DNA from: Zasmidium citrigriseum
Taxonomy: Eukaryota; Ascomycota; Dothideomycetes; Mycosphaerellales; Mycosphaerellaceae
Direction: 5' to 3'
NCBI GenBank assembly: GCA_002786025.1
Contig: NHNW01000001.1
Coordinates: forward strand, 868,001-932,000
DNA length: 64,000 bases
A program made the position numbers and the translations under genes. Shown in pieces: positions 22,650 to 36,781 of the stretch (position 1 is its first letter; each line of letters opens with the position of its first letter). The notes under the pieces are model-generated. The model was given only the letters and a program-made list of their open reading frames with translations, was not told the origin of the DNA and did not search any database.

Positions 22650-24700
22650 TACTTTATATTATCCGAAAGTACTCTACTAGAAACGTAAGTCTAGCGGTCT
22701 CCGAGAATAACGCTTAGCTCCGCTTTAATTAGAATAAAGACTAGTTTAATATTAAGAGTAGTATACCGTCTACTAAAATATATCTCTAGCTCGTCTACGA
22801 ATTAAGTAAGAATAAGATACTCGAAGTTTTAGGTTCTAGAAGATAGAGTAATCCTACTACTAGCTATATATAAGTCTTATACTATAAATATCTCGAGCTT
22901 CGAGTAGATAGTATAAGTAGAGCTCTACTAGCGTCTATAGCGCCTATTCGCTCCTCGTCTTATTTATTATCTAATATTCCTATAGTTAATACGTAACGTT
23001 TACTAAAGAAAGTTAGCTTCTAATACGATCCTAATTAACCTTTTATATATAGCTCGAGGAAACGGAAGTTAACTTCTACGGAATATCTATCTATATTCTA
23101 GGCTCTTAGAGTATACGTTATAGAGGATAGTTCTAATTCGGACTTAAAGAGCGTCCCTCGCGCTAGCTTCGAGGATAGTATAAGAGGAGCTAAGTTATAG
23201 AGTAAGTAGGAGAAGGTAGACTTAAAGAGGATCTTCTAGGCGAGCTTAGAGAATAGCGAGAGAGTAGCTAAGTTACGAAAAGAATAGGAGGAGGTAGACT
23301 TAAAGAGGATCCTCTAGGCGAGCTTAGAGGATAGCGAGAGGGTAGCTAAGTTACGAAAAGAATAGGAGGAGGTAGACTTAAAGAGGATCCTCTAGGCGAG
23401 CTTAGAGGATAGCGAGAGGGTAGCTAAGTTACGAAAAGAATAGGAGGAGGTAGACTTAAAGATCGCTATTATAGTAAGCTTAAACTCGAAAGAGGAGAAT
23501 AGGAGACCTATAAAGAAGTTAAAGGCTTACTACTCCTTTAGTAAGTTATAGCTCTCTATAGTCGTAGATAGTTATAGACCTATATACTCGAATATCGTCT
23601 TATCCCGTATTACTAACCTAGACGAGATTCGGTCCTTACGGAGTTAGAATCTTCTTAGCTATCTTTAGCTATCGCGCGTAATCTAGGTAGAGTAGGGAGT
23701 AAGAGCTTCTACTACGATCGACCTTACGATTAAGGAAGATATAGCTATCGATCTTTAGGATTATTACTCTAACGAGGGCTATACTTTCGTAGCTACTTAG
23801 TATTAAGAAGGTTATATCGTTAGTAACAATTCTTAGAAGCCTATAGATTCGGTAAACTATTTAAAGTAAAGCTACTCTAATACGTTAGATTCGACTCTTA
23901 TTCGCGTAGTACCTCCTCCTTCTTAACCTATCGAGTAGCTAATAAATCTATAGTTAGTCGATTATATAACTAGGAATAATATTAGCCTACTTACTAAGAG
24001 TATACCGTTCGAGGAGCCTAGTAAAGATCGAGTAGTTAAGCTATTAGGTTATTAATTAAAAGTTAGTATCCGCCCTAAAGTAAATCCTTAGCTTTAGATA
24101 TTAATACCCTTAAGTAAGGATATTAGTATCGAGACTCTCTCTAGGGACTCGCGCTATTTCGTCCTTAAGTATAGAACTAATACTAGTATAGAAGACTCTC
24201 TTAGTTACGAATAGTAGGCTCTATTAGCTACTAACTAGGAGATATATTATTAAGTTAATATTCGTATAACGCGTCCCTCGAAATTAATATTTACTACGAT
24301 TACTTCTCTTACTATTACGATATCTAGTCGAGGTATATTTAGGTCTCGTCTTAAGTAAACTAGTAGACTTTATACGAATTTTCTAGGTTAATATATTCTA
24401 CGCCTATAGTTCTAGTTTGTCTTTCCTAATAAAATCGACCGCCTAGGTACTCTCGCTACTTTATTCGAAGAATATTTATAAGTTCTAAGAGAATTTTATA
24501 AAAAATTGCCTACCTAGCCTAGTTAGCCCTTATAAGTTATTAACGTCCGCGATATCTTATACGACGAATATTTCGGAACTAATATTAGCGTAGTACGTAT
24601 ACTAGTAGTAGCGCTTTACTAGATTAATATATATCTTACGAAATAAAAATAGAGTAAAAACGATAGGTATACTAACCTTTTAGAGTAAATAGCTTTATAA
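22650..24700 (+). pseudogene. RIP-inactivated latent ORF with coiled-coil tandem repeats
   Basis: One frame (anchors 23,219 and 24,416, both position 2 modulo 3) can be followed for roughly 680 codons with TAA/TAG interruptions only. A Ser/Lys-rich stretch precedes four 26-residue charged repeats (see the 78-bp array), and a mixed-composition C-terminal region follows. A different frame is protein-like from 22,182 to about 22,640, so the former gene may have had an intron near 22.65 kb, or two genes abut here. The repeats predict a long coiled coil. Function unknown. Confidence 0.5.
23141..23461 (+). repeat. 78-bp tandem repeat, four units plus a partial
   Basis: The core GACTTAAAG recurs at 23141, 23219, 23297, 23375 and 23453, exactly 78 bp (26 codons) apart. 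The first unit is diverged and the central units are nearly identical. In the latent frame each unit is dense in Lys, Glu, Arg and Leu with heptad-like spacing, as in a coiled coil. The period being a multiple of three indicates expansion under coding constraint before RIP. Confidence 0.85.
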
Positions 24701-25544
24701 GTTACTTAAATATACGAGGATAGTTAATAGCTTCTAGTTAGTTAGTTAGAACTCTATAGGAGTATTAGATATTAGACGTTACTTAAGTTAGTAAGGGTAT
24801 ATAATAAGTATTATATATATAAATTACCTATCCTTTATCTTATAGTATTAATATTATTATCTTAATCTTTATTTACTCGATATTATATAATTCGAGTTAT
24901 TCTTTTATTCCTTCCCTTCTAGATATACGAGGCTCCTTCCTCTATCCTTCTCTTATCCTTACTTTTCGTATCTTTACTACTCGTTATATATTCTCGTCCT
25001 ACCTACTCCTCGAGCTTTTATTCCTACGCTATATACTCTAGTATAAGTAGGATATAAGTTCTAACTTAATATTATAAACGTAGAAAGAGTCGGCTAAATA
25101 AGTTCTAGTATACCGACTTACCTACGTCTACTAGCCTCCTATTTACCTTCGCCTCGTTATCCGCTAATAAAGTACTATTTAGATTTATATTCTCTATAAT
25201 CTTCTCTAACGCCTTAACCCGCTATTAGTAATATTTATCTATCCCGTCGACCTAGAAAGGTAAAATACGCCTAAGAAATCCGACTTTAGTATTTACTAAA
25301 AGAACTAAAAGTATAGCTTAACTCCTAGTTAGTATTAGTTTCCTCTCGCTAGTTAATAGTATAAGGAGAGACTTATAGATAAATGTCGCCGCTATAGTCC
25401 TCGGATAAGCCTAACGACTCTACCTTTTAGTCGCCTTATCTCCTTATAATACTAGCGGCTCCTCTAGCGCTACTGTCTTTATATTCTTAAGCTATATCTT
25501 CGCCTTATTAAAAACTACTACGCGAGCTTTAAGTAGAAGTTTTC

Positions 25545-26360
25545 GAGTACGTCTTCTCTTAAACGGACGACTATATCGACTAATATTATAAGTTAGTAGG
25601 TATTTATAAGGATATAAAGGCTATAGTTAAATTCGCCCTCGGTTAGTATAGATTTTAGCTAGTATTAAATATATCCCTTTACGTTAACTCTATAAGCTTT
25701 AGATACGATAGTAGACTAATTACGGAGTTCTAGCGGTTATTACTAGTTACGACTTAGGCTCGGATTCGAAATATTACTATCTACGTAGACTTCTATAATC
25801 TAATACTAGACGGCCTAACTAAGTTTACTAGTATATTCGCTAAGGGTAGAGTATTTAGCGATCGCGTTAATCGTATATCTCTTTAACCCTTAGCTACTAT
25901 AAGGCCTTCTAAACCTATTTAATTCTCCTTCGACGCGGATCTACTATATAACGTTATCTAGATATAGTCTTATCCTTTCTACGATATCTATATCGAAGTA
26001 GAGGAGCGATTAGTAGTTCTTTAACGCTTTGCTTTACGTAATAGTAGACTAGCTAGCGATACTTAGAAGCTTCGAGACGACGTCTTCTACCTTATTATAA
26101 ACCTTAGTAGATATAACGAGTTAGAGCCGAGTACTTTAAGGGTACTATAGAGGATATTCTTCGATTAGGTTTAGGGGGATAATTCTAATCTTATATAGTA
26201 GTAGATCCTTACTATCGGAAGATATATTTATTAAGATAGGGAAGCTCGTAATAGGTTACTTTAGAGGTAGGATATCGCTCGAATATTATATTATTATAGA
26301 TAAAGAGGTTATAGTATCGTAGTACGGAATATTTATAGGTTATATTTTAATATTACCTAA
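25545..26360 (+). pseudogene. RIP-inactivated latent ORF, 272 codons
   Basis: Continuous frame with only TAA/TAG interruptions, ending at what looks like the original stop, TAA at 26358-26360, after which a short CTCGA microsatellite begins. Composition is protein-like, with clustered acidic and basic residues. No domain recognised. The 5' end was not located; the frame stays plausible for some distance upstream. Confidence 0.45.
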
Positions 26361-26385
26361 CTCGACTCGACTCGATTCGACTCGG
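26361..26385. repeat. CTCGA pentanucleotide microsatellite
   Basis: Five tandem copies of CTCGA-like units (one reads TTCGA), directly after the presumed stop of the preceding latent ORF. It contains no CpA on either strand, so RIP leaves it intact. Confidence 0.8.
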
Positions 26386-27666
26386 ATTACGTAATACAGT
26401 TATATAATTTCCTTAAAACTCGTTTATAAAGTCCTTAAGCTCTTACTTCCTTTCTTAGATAACCTACCTCTAATACTAGTAGCGCTATTTTAGATTTTCT
26501 CTACTAATAGTATCCCTTATTATCTAGGTATATATACTAGGCGTACCTTATCTATATCGTTATATCTAACTTTAAGGAAGACCGCTAGTAGTAGTAATAT
26601 CCTACCGCCTTAGCTAGGCTTTAAGCTCGTTAAGAAGCTACCTAATAAGACTCGCTAGGTATATATCTAATCTAACTTTTATATCCTCTACTAACTTTAT
26701 ATAGGTTAAAGTCGTAATCGTCGAGCTCTCTAATCCCTCTAGTATCGTATACGACGTTACTATTAGATATCGCCTCGTCTAGAAGAATATCCGCGAGATA
26801 ACCGTCCTCGTCTATAATTACCTCGACCTCTCGTCTAGTATTCCGCGCGCTAGTATTACGAACCCTCCGATACTAAACGACTTTAGTAATAAGTTTAATA
26901 AGCTACTAAGCGGTAGTTAGGGTATACGTTAGACGGGCGCGTTTATAAAGTATAGTACTTAGCCCGCTACTCTATAGTAACGCTATATAATAATCTTCTA
27001 TACTTAGTATAATTAGTACGAGTAGGATAGTATTTATAACTTCGACTATAATTAATATAGCTAGGTATAAGGTAGTACTAGCTAACTAGATAGCGGATTT
27101 AGAGTTTCTTGACCTATAACGACCCTTATACGAGGTATATATCTTATAGTAGTATAGTATGTTTTAAACCGTCCTTCCTAGTATAATTTGTCTCTAACTA
27201 ATCTCCTAGTCTTTAATAGCCTAGTATTATAAGTCTTATAATACCTAGTATAGAGTATCTATAGACTTTCTCTACTACTCCTCTTTAGAGTACCTCCTTA
27301 CTTTTATCCTCTTTATAACTATAGAACTGCCCTATCGTATTATAATTTATAATAGGTAAAGGTTTATAGTAATCGCTTATACCGCCTACTTTAGGTTTCT
27401 CGCTATAGTCTCTAACCTAGTCCGTACTTTAAGGTAGATATTATTCTATCGCTATTAGTAGCGATATTTAGCCCTCTAACTTTAGCGAGACTAGTCTATA
27501 GTTTAAATAAGGAGTATGTATAATTAATAGCTTATATCTATTTACCTCGCCTACTATAGTCGTCGTCCTATCTCTTTTATACTATAAACTACCTCGCTTT
27601 TAAATACTAACCTTTATCGAATAATAGTAAATATCCGCTCTATCTTATATACTACGAAAGCTCTAC

Positions 27667-28020
27667 TTAACGTCTTAGAGTCGAGATACCTCGTATCTAT
27701 AACCTTTATTACTTCTTTATAATCTAGAACGGAGATATACGGAGATCTACGACTATAGCCGTCTTACCGCCTAATATCTCGTCTAAGAACCTCTATACGC
27801 TCTCCTCCTCCTCTACCTTATACCCTCCCTTAAAGAAGCGCTCTACTTATTATTCTATCTCGACTTCGGTAAGTAATCTTAGCTACTTTAAAGCGTATCT
27901 CTTTAGAGCTTATAGAGCTATATTATAGGCCTAGAACTTATACTATTCTTAGTAGTCGCTACTAATAATATATACCTTAATCTTAACTACTTCTTTAATC
28001 TCGATACCTTATATAGTACC
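27667..28020 (-). pseudogene. RIP-inactivated latent ORF fragment
   Basis: 118 codons on the minus strand, only TAA/TAG interruptions, with an acidic Val-Glu-Glu-Glu-Glu-Ser stretch followed by hydrophobic segments. Family not recognised. It probably extends on both sides. Confidence 0.4.
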
Positions 28021-28889
28021 CTCTTCGTATAGAATACCTACGCGCTAGAGGAGCGCTAGGCTTATAGTAGTCGAGAATATATTACCTAGCGTAAATAAGT
28101 AGTATAACTCGAGGGCGTTATAGCTAGTTATACGCTTACTAAGCTCGGCGATAATAATACCGTTTGTCTCGTTTATATTTACGCCGCGGATCTAAGTATT
28201 AAACGTCTCGTTATAGCCTAGGTTAAGGCGAAGTTTAAGTAGTTAGTAGGCGCTAGTATAGTTTACTAAAGAGGTCTAGGTCTATTCTAGTATCGTAAAG
28301 ACTCTATTACGGTATAGTATACTAATAGTATTTATATCGATAGGCCTTACTTAATCTAAGAAATATCCGTCGCTTTATAGTTATAGTACTAGTATCTCTC
28401 TAGCGCTATACCTAGGTTCTACTTAGAGTATTATTACGGAAGTCCTCGTCGATTAGATCCTAAGTAGTACTTATAGGCGCTAGATATATTATCGTATATA
28501 CGTAAAGGTAAAGCTACGGCGGAGTAATATTAAGTCGGGTTAATATACTATTTAATAGGAAATAGGTCTACTACTAGGTATTATCCTCCTTTTAGTTCTA
28601 GATCTACCCGTAATCGACCCCTATAATCCTTTCTTTTACCTTCTACCTCCTTCCTTACTTTTATTCGTACCGCCCCCTAGGTCTAACTTTATACCTACTA
28701 TTCCCTCTCCTTAGCTATATACGTAAAGTAATCTATATTACCGAAAGAGAGTACTACGACTAATCTCCGCTAGGTACTATAGTATAATTCGATAAATCGC
28801 GCTTTATCTATATAAGCTGTATCGATAGTATTAAGACTAGCTAAGGTAAGCTATAGAACTTACCTATTACCTATTCGTAGTCTAATATT

Positions 28890-29213
28890 ATCTTCTAGAT
28901 ACCTAAGTTCGATCTAGTTAGCGACTTTATTAAGGAGTACGTAGGTAAACCTTTTAAGTTCGACTTTACTAATATCGATACCCTCCCTAACCTTAAGGAA
29001 AAAGCGAAGAAGGTATTCCTCGCTAAGTAGTCTCTAGCTATACGTATTACTATATATAACTTTAGTATAAAGTAGCTCCCTACTAACGAGAGACGCCGCT
29101 AGGAGATCTATACCGTTAAATATTTTAGTATTATACGCCTACTATACGTCGCTATAGAGTATATTATCCTAAACGAGTCGTATATTAAGGTCTTCTACGT
29201 TTAGTCTACCTAA
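28890..29213 (+). pseudogene. RIP-inactivated latent ORF fragment
   Basis: 108 codons on the plus strand with only TAA/TAG interruptions; Lys-rich with regularly spaced Phe/Leu, somewhat like a helical structural protein. No motif specific enough to assign a family. Confidence 0.4.
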
Positions 29214-31079
29214 GATCTTAAGTCCTTCTTCGAGGATTAGGAGTTAGCTTCTAGTCTCGTCGATTAACCCTAAAAGGGCGAATCTATTACTACCGAGTAG
29301 CTCCTTATAGATAGTATCTTCCGCGCCTTAGAAAAAGTTATAGGTATCTAGGCTAGTAGCCTATATAATAAGGAGAAGGAAGAGAGCGAGCGCTTTCTCT
29401 AGGAGCGCTTACCGAAGTAATAGCCGAGTAATAGTATAGTATTTATTTAAATAGAGTACGTTATAGACTTTAGACTTAATACCCCTATATTACTCTTAGA
29501 TATAGCCGAGACAAACCTACTATTAAATTAATCTATTAATACTAATATTCTTTATTATTACCTATATACGTAATTATACCTATAAATTCCCTACTCTTAT
29601 TAAATACTACTCGGTCTTTACCTAGCTAGCCTATACCTTATTAGTTTTATAAAGTATATTAAATCTATTAGTACGGATACTTACCTCCTATATAAAGCCC
29701 TTTCTTTAGTAAAGGAAACTCTTAGTATATACTAGCGACTCTAAATCCTAGTCGCTTATAATTCTCGAAGTAATAAGGATATTAGCGTTTACTAAGCTAG
29801 ATCTTCTTTAGGAATAGATCGAAACCCTTCTCTACCGCCTCTATAATCTCGTCTAGTCCGTAATATATCTCTAGGCCCGTCTAAATATTATTAGTATTAC
29901 TATTAAAGTATAAGGGAGTCCCTACCTATACTACTATATAATCCTATCGCTATTCTACTTTAACGAATACCTCTCTACGCTTTACTTTCGGCTATATCTC
30001 GTAGGCCTTCTCTTTATTATAGACTACGTTCGAGTACTAGTATTATATTTCCTATAATAGGTCTAGAGTTATAATAGTCTAGAATCCTATACTCTCTAGC
30101 TAGGTCTAATCGATTAGTAGAAGAGGTAGTATATTATAAATACCTACCGCTATAGTCTCGTCTATATAGCTTCTAGTTACGAAGGATATCGCCTATAGAT
30201 CGAGTATCGATTCTACCGTCGATATCTTACGTATATTATTTTATAGTTCTTCGTTACTCTATACTAGCGATTAAGTTAAGGATAAGGTTAATATAGAGGT
30301 CGAGGTTATAATATCTTCCGAGCTTAGGTAGTAGGTAGATTTATCTATAGTAGCCTAGGTAAGGTTTCGAGTAAATAATATAAATCGTTTTAATCTATAT
30401 AAAGTTCGCTATCCTACTATACTACCTCTTTACTAGTCTATGCCTTTTATACCTAATATTCTCCCCTCTTTAATTCTAAGATTATATATTTACTACTAAC
30501 TCTAAAAGTTACTATTTCGTTATATACCTCGTAGTAATAAACTTAGCGAAGGGATAGTCTTCTACTATCTAGACGATCTAGTAGCTCTTCGTCTATAGCG
30601 CTATCTACGTTAATTTATTACGGCGAACTCGGTATATAATCTATTCTATTACGCTAGAGTTCTATTTATAATCTATAAGAACTATAGAGTTAGTAGGAGC
30701 GAGGTTCTTACCTATCCCGATCGTACTTCCTACTACTAGTATAATAAATAGCGAGTCGATATAGCTCTCCTTCTTATTAATTGTCGTATAGAACTTCTCT
30801 ATTCTATCTTATTATCTCTTTTTTTATATTACGCTAACGTCTAATTAGAGGTAGACGATATCCTCGAGACGCTAAAGATAGTTAAACATATTATTATTTA
30901 CTAGCTAAGTAAAGTACTATAAGTAGATTAGTCTATAAATATCCGAAGATTTAATAGTAGGTTATAATTTACTAGGTATAGTAGGGCTATATTATATAGC
31001 TTAAAGTAGGCGATAATAATCTTCTTTAGGTACCTAGCGAAGTTAATTTACGAGCGCTTAGCGGTAATAATTACTAGTA

Positions 31080-34000
31080 GAAGCCTTATTAGCTTCGTCT
31101 TATATATCTCTCCTATATACTAGTAGAGCGTATAGTCCTATCCTACCTTAATAATATCGTTAGCTTAAGTTAGGTTAAACGGTTTTAGCTAGTCGTATAT
31201 ATCCTAGTCTTCGTAGAGCTTCGATAGCTAGGGGTACGTTATAAAGACCTTTATCTTATATATAAAACCTATAAACTTACCCTAGTTCTTCTCCTTCGCG
31301 GTACGGATACCGTTTACCTATCGCTTCGATAGTAAGAGGGTATAGTCGTCGTCGAAATCTATAGTAATATTAGAATAGATATAAGGAGGTATCCCTACTA
31401 TTAGTAAACCTTTAAAGTCCTTAGTTAGCGTCTAGAGTTACTCTACCTTCTATTAGATAATATTTAGCTAGAGGAAATACGCGAAAGCGTTAATAGCCTA
31501 CTTTATTTCCTTAGTAACGCCGAGCTTCTTCTCCTCTTATATATCTATTTCTTAGATATTATCGTTAATATCGCCCTCCTTTCCCTCGATAGTAGTATCG
31601 TCTATCTTCTTTATCGTCTTACCTTTAACGAAGCCGTCTAGTATTCGAGACGATAGTTATATCCTTATCTAGGAGGTTTCTACTAGGTACTCGCGTTATT
31701 TTTCGTTATAGTCGTCCCTCTATACTAGTCTACCCTTTTCGATACGCTTCCCGTACCTATCTATCTCCTAAACTATTTCGTCGCTCTCGAGACTATTAAA
31801 AGTACTAATATTAAACCCTAGGTTAGAAACTAACCTCTATAGTAAAGCTCGCTAGCTATCTTTCTAGACTTCTAAGAAGTAGCGTAATTCGATAGTAAGG
31901 AAGAGAGTAGCGAGATAACCCGGTTTCTATATTAGTATACTACTTAAGGCTAGTACGGAAGGATCTCCGCTTAGTCTACTATAGAACTTCTAAATCTCTA
32001 TTTCGGGCCCGCTAGTAATATAGAACTCGTCTAAAACTACGAGTAACTAATATACGTCTAGATAGTAGTCTTTCGTACCCTTATATAGGTTCGCTAGTTT
32101 TATAGTCTTACGATCCGTATAGCTTAGGTTCCTTATTACTATTTCTAGGTTACTAATAATATAGAATTTCCGCTACTAAGGGAGAGGGTACTTCTCGTCC
32201 TCCTTAGTTATTACGTATTCTAGTAGTCTAGTAACGAGAATCTCTCTAGCCTCCTACTAGGGCCTTATTAAGTCGGGACCCTATATCTCTATTACTTTAT
32301 CCTATCCTAGAAACGCCGCGTACTTATTATTAATCTTCTAGGTGTAATAGAAGACATATCTAGTACTAAAAGGCTATTCTTTTAGAGCCTTCTCGCTTAG
32401 TTTATTAGCGCTTATTATAATAAAGTATATTCGTTTAACGTTATTGTCTATTTAGTTTAGAAAGCTATATTCTAGGTAATCCTCTAGTCCGATAGCCTCG
32501 ATATACTAGTCTAATCTTAGGCCTACTAGAATAACTATTAGCGAGGGTCTACCCTTTACGTAAAGCGTTCGCCCGTAAAGTTTCTTAAGATCGTATTCTA
32601 GGAAAGTTTCTACGTCTTCCTCTAGCTAAGGATCTTTCTTCCGAAGTAGGAGTAGTAGATAATCCTATAAATTCGGGTATTAGATTTGTATGTTCGTTAT
32701 TATCTAGATTATACTTAACCCTAATACTATCTTACCTAGTCCTATTACTAGGCCTCCGATAGTAACCGGAATACCCTTACTAAATCTTCTTATAATAAGT
32801 AAGTTAGCGTACGCTTAGTAGATAAGCAATAGCTTCTTCGAGTTCTAACTAGGAAAGTATACTTTCGCTAGAGGGTTACGTTACTTAGGGTCGAAGTTCT
32901 AGAAGTTATAGAATCGCTTCTAGTTCTCTAGATCTATATAAGCTACTTTAATATTCTTAGCGATATATTCTATACTATCCGCGGCGTCTTCTTTAAAAGA
33001 CTCTAATAATAGCTAGTCGATAACCTCGAAGTAATCTCGAAATTCTTCTAGTATAAGGGTAATAATACTAGCTTCGCCTAGTTAATTTTCTTTAACGTTC
33101 GCCTCGCCTTCTAGGGGTACGACTATCCGAGAAACCCTCCTCGCTTCTAGAGTATATAGTATAGCCTCTAGCGTAGGTATAGCTTCCCTAGTTAGATCGA
33201 TAGTAGTAGTATTTATAGCTAGCTTAGCGGATAGTTATAGTATAGGCTCCTCCTCGATAATCTTTCGGTTTATAGTTATTCCTTTCGATATACTATCTAC
33301 CGCTTTTACTATTATAAGTAAAGCTATAGGCGTTCCTAGGGGCGGTATAGCTAGCTACTTATCTCGAGAGGGGCTCTTTATTAGCTATATATCGATATTT
33401 CTAGATTCTAGGCTTACTTACGTCGATATATTTAATATAAGTTCCCTTTCGACTACCTTCTCGACTATTACTAGGCTTAAGAGTATCGGTTCTAGTATAG
33501 AATATATTGTCTTTATAAGAATAGGCTAGTTCGTAGTCGTCGTAGAAGCTAGTCGATTCGCTAACCCTCCTATTAAGTTTCTCTTAGTTATCTTAGAGTC
33601 GCTATCCCTATCCTTTAAAGAGCCTTAGGTCTCCTTCTATTACTCGCTAGATACTTTACTAATATTAACCCTACTCCTAGGCGTACCCTTAATTACTACT
33701 AGTAGAGTCTTTATCTAGACTTCCTATTTTTAATCTATCTTTAAGATATAGCGGGTTTTAGTTAGTACTTTTTCGTATTCCTCCTCTAAACGCCTAGCGA
33801 GGAACTCGACGCTATCTACGATAGTCGTATCTAGCTTATTCTATATATCCTAAATCTCGCTTATTAGCTCTATCTCGTCTTCTATCTTAGTTAGCCTTCC
33901 TATATTATTTCCCTTAATAGTAAAAAGCTTAAATAGGGAATCTTTACCTAGAGACTCGTCGTAGAATATTATTATATTAATAAGCCCTTTATTAGGAATA

Positions 34001-34750
34001 TCTATATACTAAGCGGTAAGTAGCTTCTTACGAGTAAGAGTAAATATCTCCTTCGAACCTTTAATCGTAATATTTAATATACTAACTATAAGTAGTTAAT
34101 CCTTTAATAGTAGAGGTAGTATTAAAAACTATAGTATATCGGCGCGTAGGCTATAGGGTAAGTCGTCTAGGCTCCGCTTCGTCGTCTTTCCTCTTATATT
34201 AATAGTATTAGCTATACCCTACTTACTACCTCTCCGCTTTTCCCCTCTATATAGTAAAGAGGGAGCTTTAGTAGGTAATCGGAGGGCCTCCTTTCCGTCT
34301 ACGCTATCTCTATTCTTATCCTCGTCCTTAGTCTTAATACGTATTACCTACTAGTTAAACGTAAACTATATTAGCTTTCTAATAATATTATAGACTAACT
34401 CTAGCTTATAGAGGGGACTATTTAGAAAATCCGTATAATAATAGCTATCGTTATTAAATAGTAGTATACTCGCTAAGTACTAGATAGGTTTCTATTTCTA
34501 CTATTTCGGAATAAGTAGTAGATATTCTCTCTATAGATTAGCGATAATAATCGCTTCTTCGACCTTTTAGAGCTTTATCTAGTTTATAAGACCCTACCTA
34601 GGGTATCGACTATCGCCGTTTACCTTTTTCTCGATAATATCGCTTAACTCTCGCTAAATAACCGTCTCTACTAGTTATAGGGCTTGCTCGAGCTCGCTAT
34701 TACTCTACTTAAAGAAGTTAATAAAAAGTAAGGCGCTAGGATCCTTACTA
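31080..34750 (-). pseudogene. RIP-inactivated very long latent ORF, over 1,200 codons
   Basis: Six anchors on the minus strand (5' bases 34,239; 32,784; 32,073; 31,326; 31,095; and continuous codons upstream to about 34.7 kb) share one frame, and the readings between them are interrupted only by TAA/TAG. This is the longest latent gene in the block and implies a single-exon protein of more than 1,200 residues. Internal features: a Gly/Val-rich segment near 32,700-32,790, a coiled-coil-like acidic/Leu segment near 33,850-34,000, Asp-rich patches near 31,350-31,600, and many former Trp/Gln positions. I cannot place it in any family; it does not look like a polyprotein of a retroelement. Confidence 0.55.
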
Positions 34751-35579
34751 TCTATTAATACGTTATAGACCGTAGCCTTATTCTATTAAGTAGTCCTTAT
34801 CGAGAGGCGTATCTTAGTCGTAGGGAAGGGCGGTATACGCCTATCGTATACTTAATAGGAAGCTTAGTAATAGTTTTTAAGCTAGCGTAGAATATACGCT
34901 ACCTCGCGTAGACCCTTTAGTAAAGATATATCTAAACTAGATAAGGTAATATCTTAGATATTTTAGGTATTAAAGTGTTTAGCGCTAAGGTATTAATATT
35001 AGCTAGGCTTTAGCTAATATCTAGTAAGTTAGATTCTTAACTCGACTTAGTAGCCTCTATAACCCCGCTCTTTATTTAGTCTACTCGAATTAGATCTTCG
35101 ACTCGACTTAGACCCCTTCTAGCGCTTAAAATATAACTTTTAGTTATATAATCGCCTATTCTCTTAATCGTCTCGCCGCCTACTCGTTACTATCGCTATT
35201 TCTAATCCTTATATAATACTTATCGTAGAGGAGATATTAGACGTAGAGTTCGTCGATTATATAATAGTAATTAGCTACCTATAGTCCTTATAAGTATACG
35301 AAGAGGATAGTTAGTTTAATATTAATACCTTATAGCCCGCCTTCCCTAATACTTAGGTTTAAGGAGCTAGCGAGGCCTCCCTATAATAACTCCTTCGATT
35401 TCGAGTAACTCTTTACGCTACTACCTAAGGCTAACTCTTTACTATATTACTTTTATTTTAGTCTACTATTACCTTCCTCGAGTATACTAACCTATACTCT
35501 AGCGCCCTAATCGTCTCCTAAACGTAAGACTCGTCGGGACCCTTATAAAGTACCTATAGAGCTAGAAAGATACGTTCCG

Positions 35580-35930
35580 AAGAAGTAGACGAAGCGTCCT
35601 AGTCCTAAAGGGCCTCGTCTCTATCTCTATTAACCTAAGGCGGAAGGTATATAGTATTCGATTAAGTTAGAGCGCTAGTAGGTATTATTAGACGTTAGCT
35701 TACGGAGTACTCGTAAAGAGCTTATAAAATATACTTATATTAGCTTAATTAAGGAGGTAGCTAGAGAAGAGAATATAGTTAAATATTCTTAGTATTTTAA
35801 TAAGGGCTATATATATAGGAGGTATACTATAGAGAGTAAGGAGTAGTACGAGGATAAGTAGGGTAAGGATAGGTATTTATAGTATAGGTATACTAGTTAG
35901 AAGTATATATATAAAGAGGAGAGGTCTTAA
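35580..35930 (+). pseudogene. RIP-inactivated latent ORF fragment, basic and Tyr-rich
   Basis: 117 codons on the plus strand with only TAA/TAG interruptions and a plausible end at TAA 35928-35930. It is rich in Lys, Arg, Tyr and Glu. Because His and Cys codons become Tyr after RIP, part of the Tyr content is probably former His or Cys. No family recognised. Confidence 0.4.
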
Positions 35931-36781
35931 GGCTAGATTTAATAATACTACTCTACTATAATCTCTCGGGTCTTTCGCTACCCTTTTTAAAATCTCCCTA
36001 AGAATCTACTCCTCTTCTTAGAGCCTCTTATCGTCGGAAGCCGCTCGGTTAGTAGAGTACTTTATATATCTATTTCCTTATATATTACCGCTAGATCCGT
36101 ATCGAAACCTTTATACGTTTGCCTCGGGTTATTATTAGAGTTATTATAACCCGAGCGGAGGGATATCTTACGATCCGTATTACTTTTACGCTAGCTAGAG
36201 ACCGTAGTAGTATTAGAGAGTCGGATCTTAGCTAATAGTAGTTAGAATATTACCTTTTATTAGGCGAAGTAGTATTTTAAAACTTACTATTCGACTCTTA
36301 CTCTAGCTATTTAGATATCGCCGAGTTGTTACTATACTCTTCGAGTAATAGAGTAGGAGGGCTCGAATACCTTTCTATATTAACCGCTACTTTTTATATC
36401 TATATTAGAATATAGTACTTCGGGAAGACTATCGTCTATAGGCTTACTAGCTACTTCTCGCTCCTCTAGATCTCGAGCGATTATTAAGTCGTCCTAGGCT
36501 ACTACCTTCGTAGTATTTAGTATATAAACGTTATCTTTACTATAGGCGCCCGTATTTACTATATTCGAATTAGAGGTAGTCCTTATACCTTCTACTAATA
36601 ACTTACTACTTTCTAGCTTATCTATAAATGTCGTTAATCCGTTAAAATTTCCGAAATCTAAGGATAGAGCTAGATCGATCCTATAGCGGGCTCCGTTACG
36701 AATACTTATTATTCCTATACCTATATTAGAAGCTATCGTTAGGTTTATCTAGTAGTAGTTTTAAATAGCGTCTCCTTCCTC

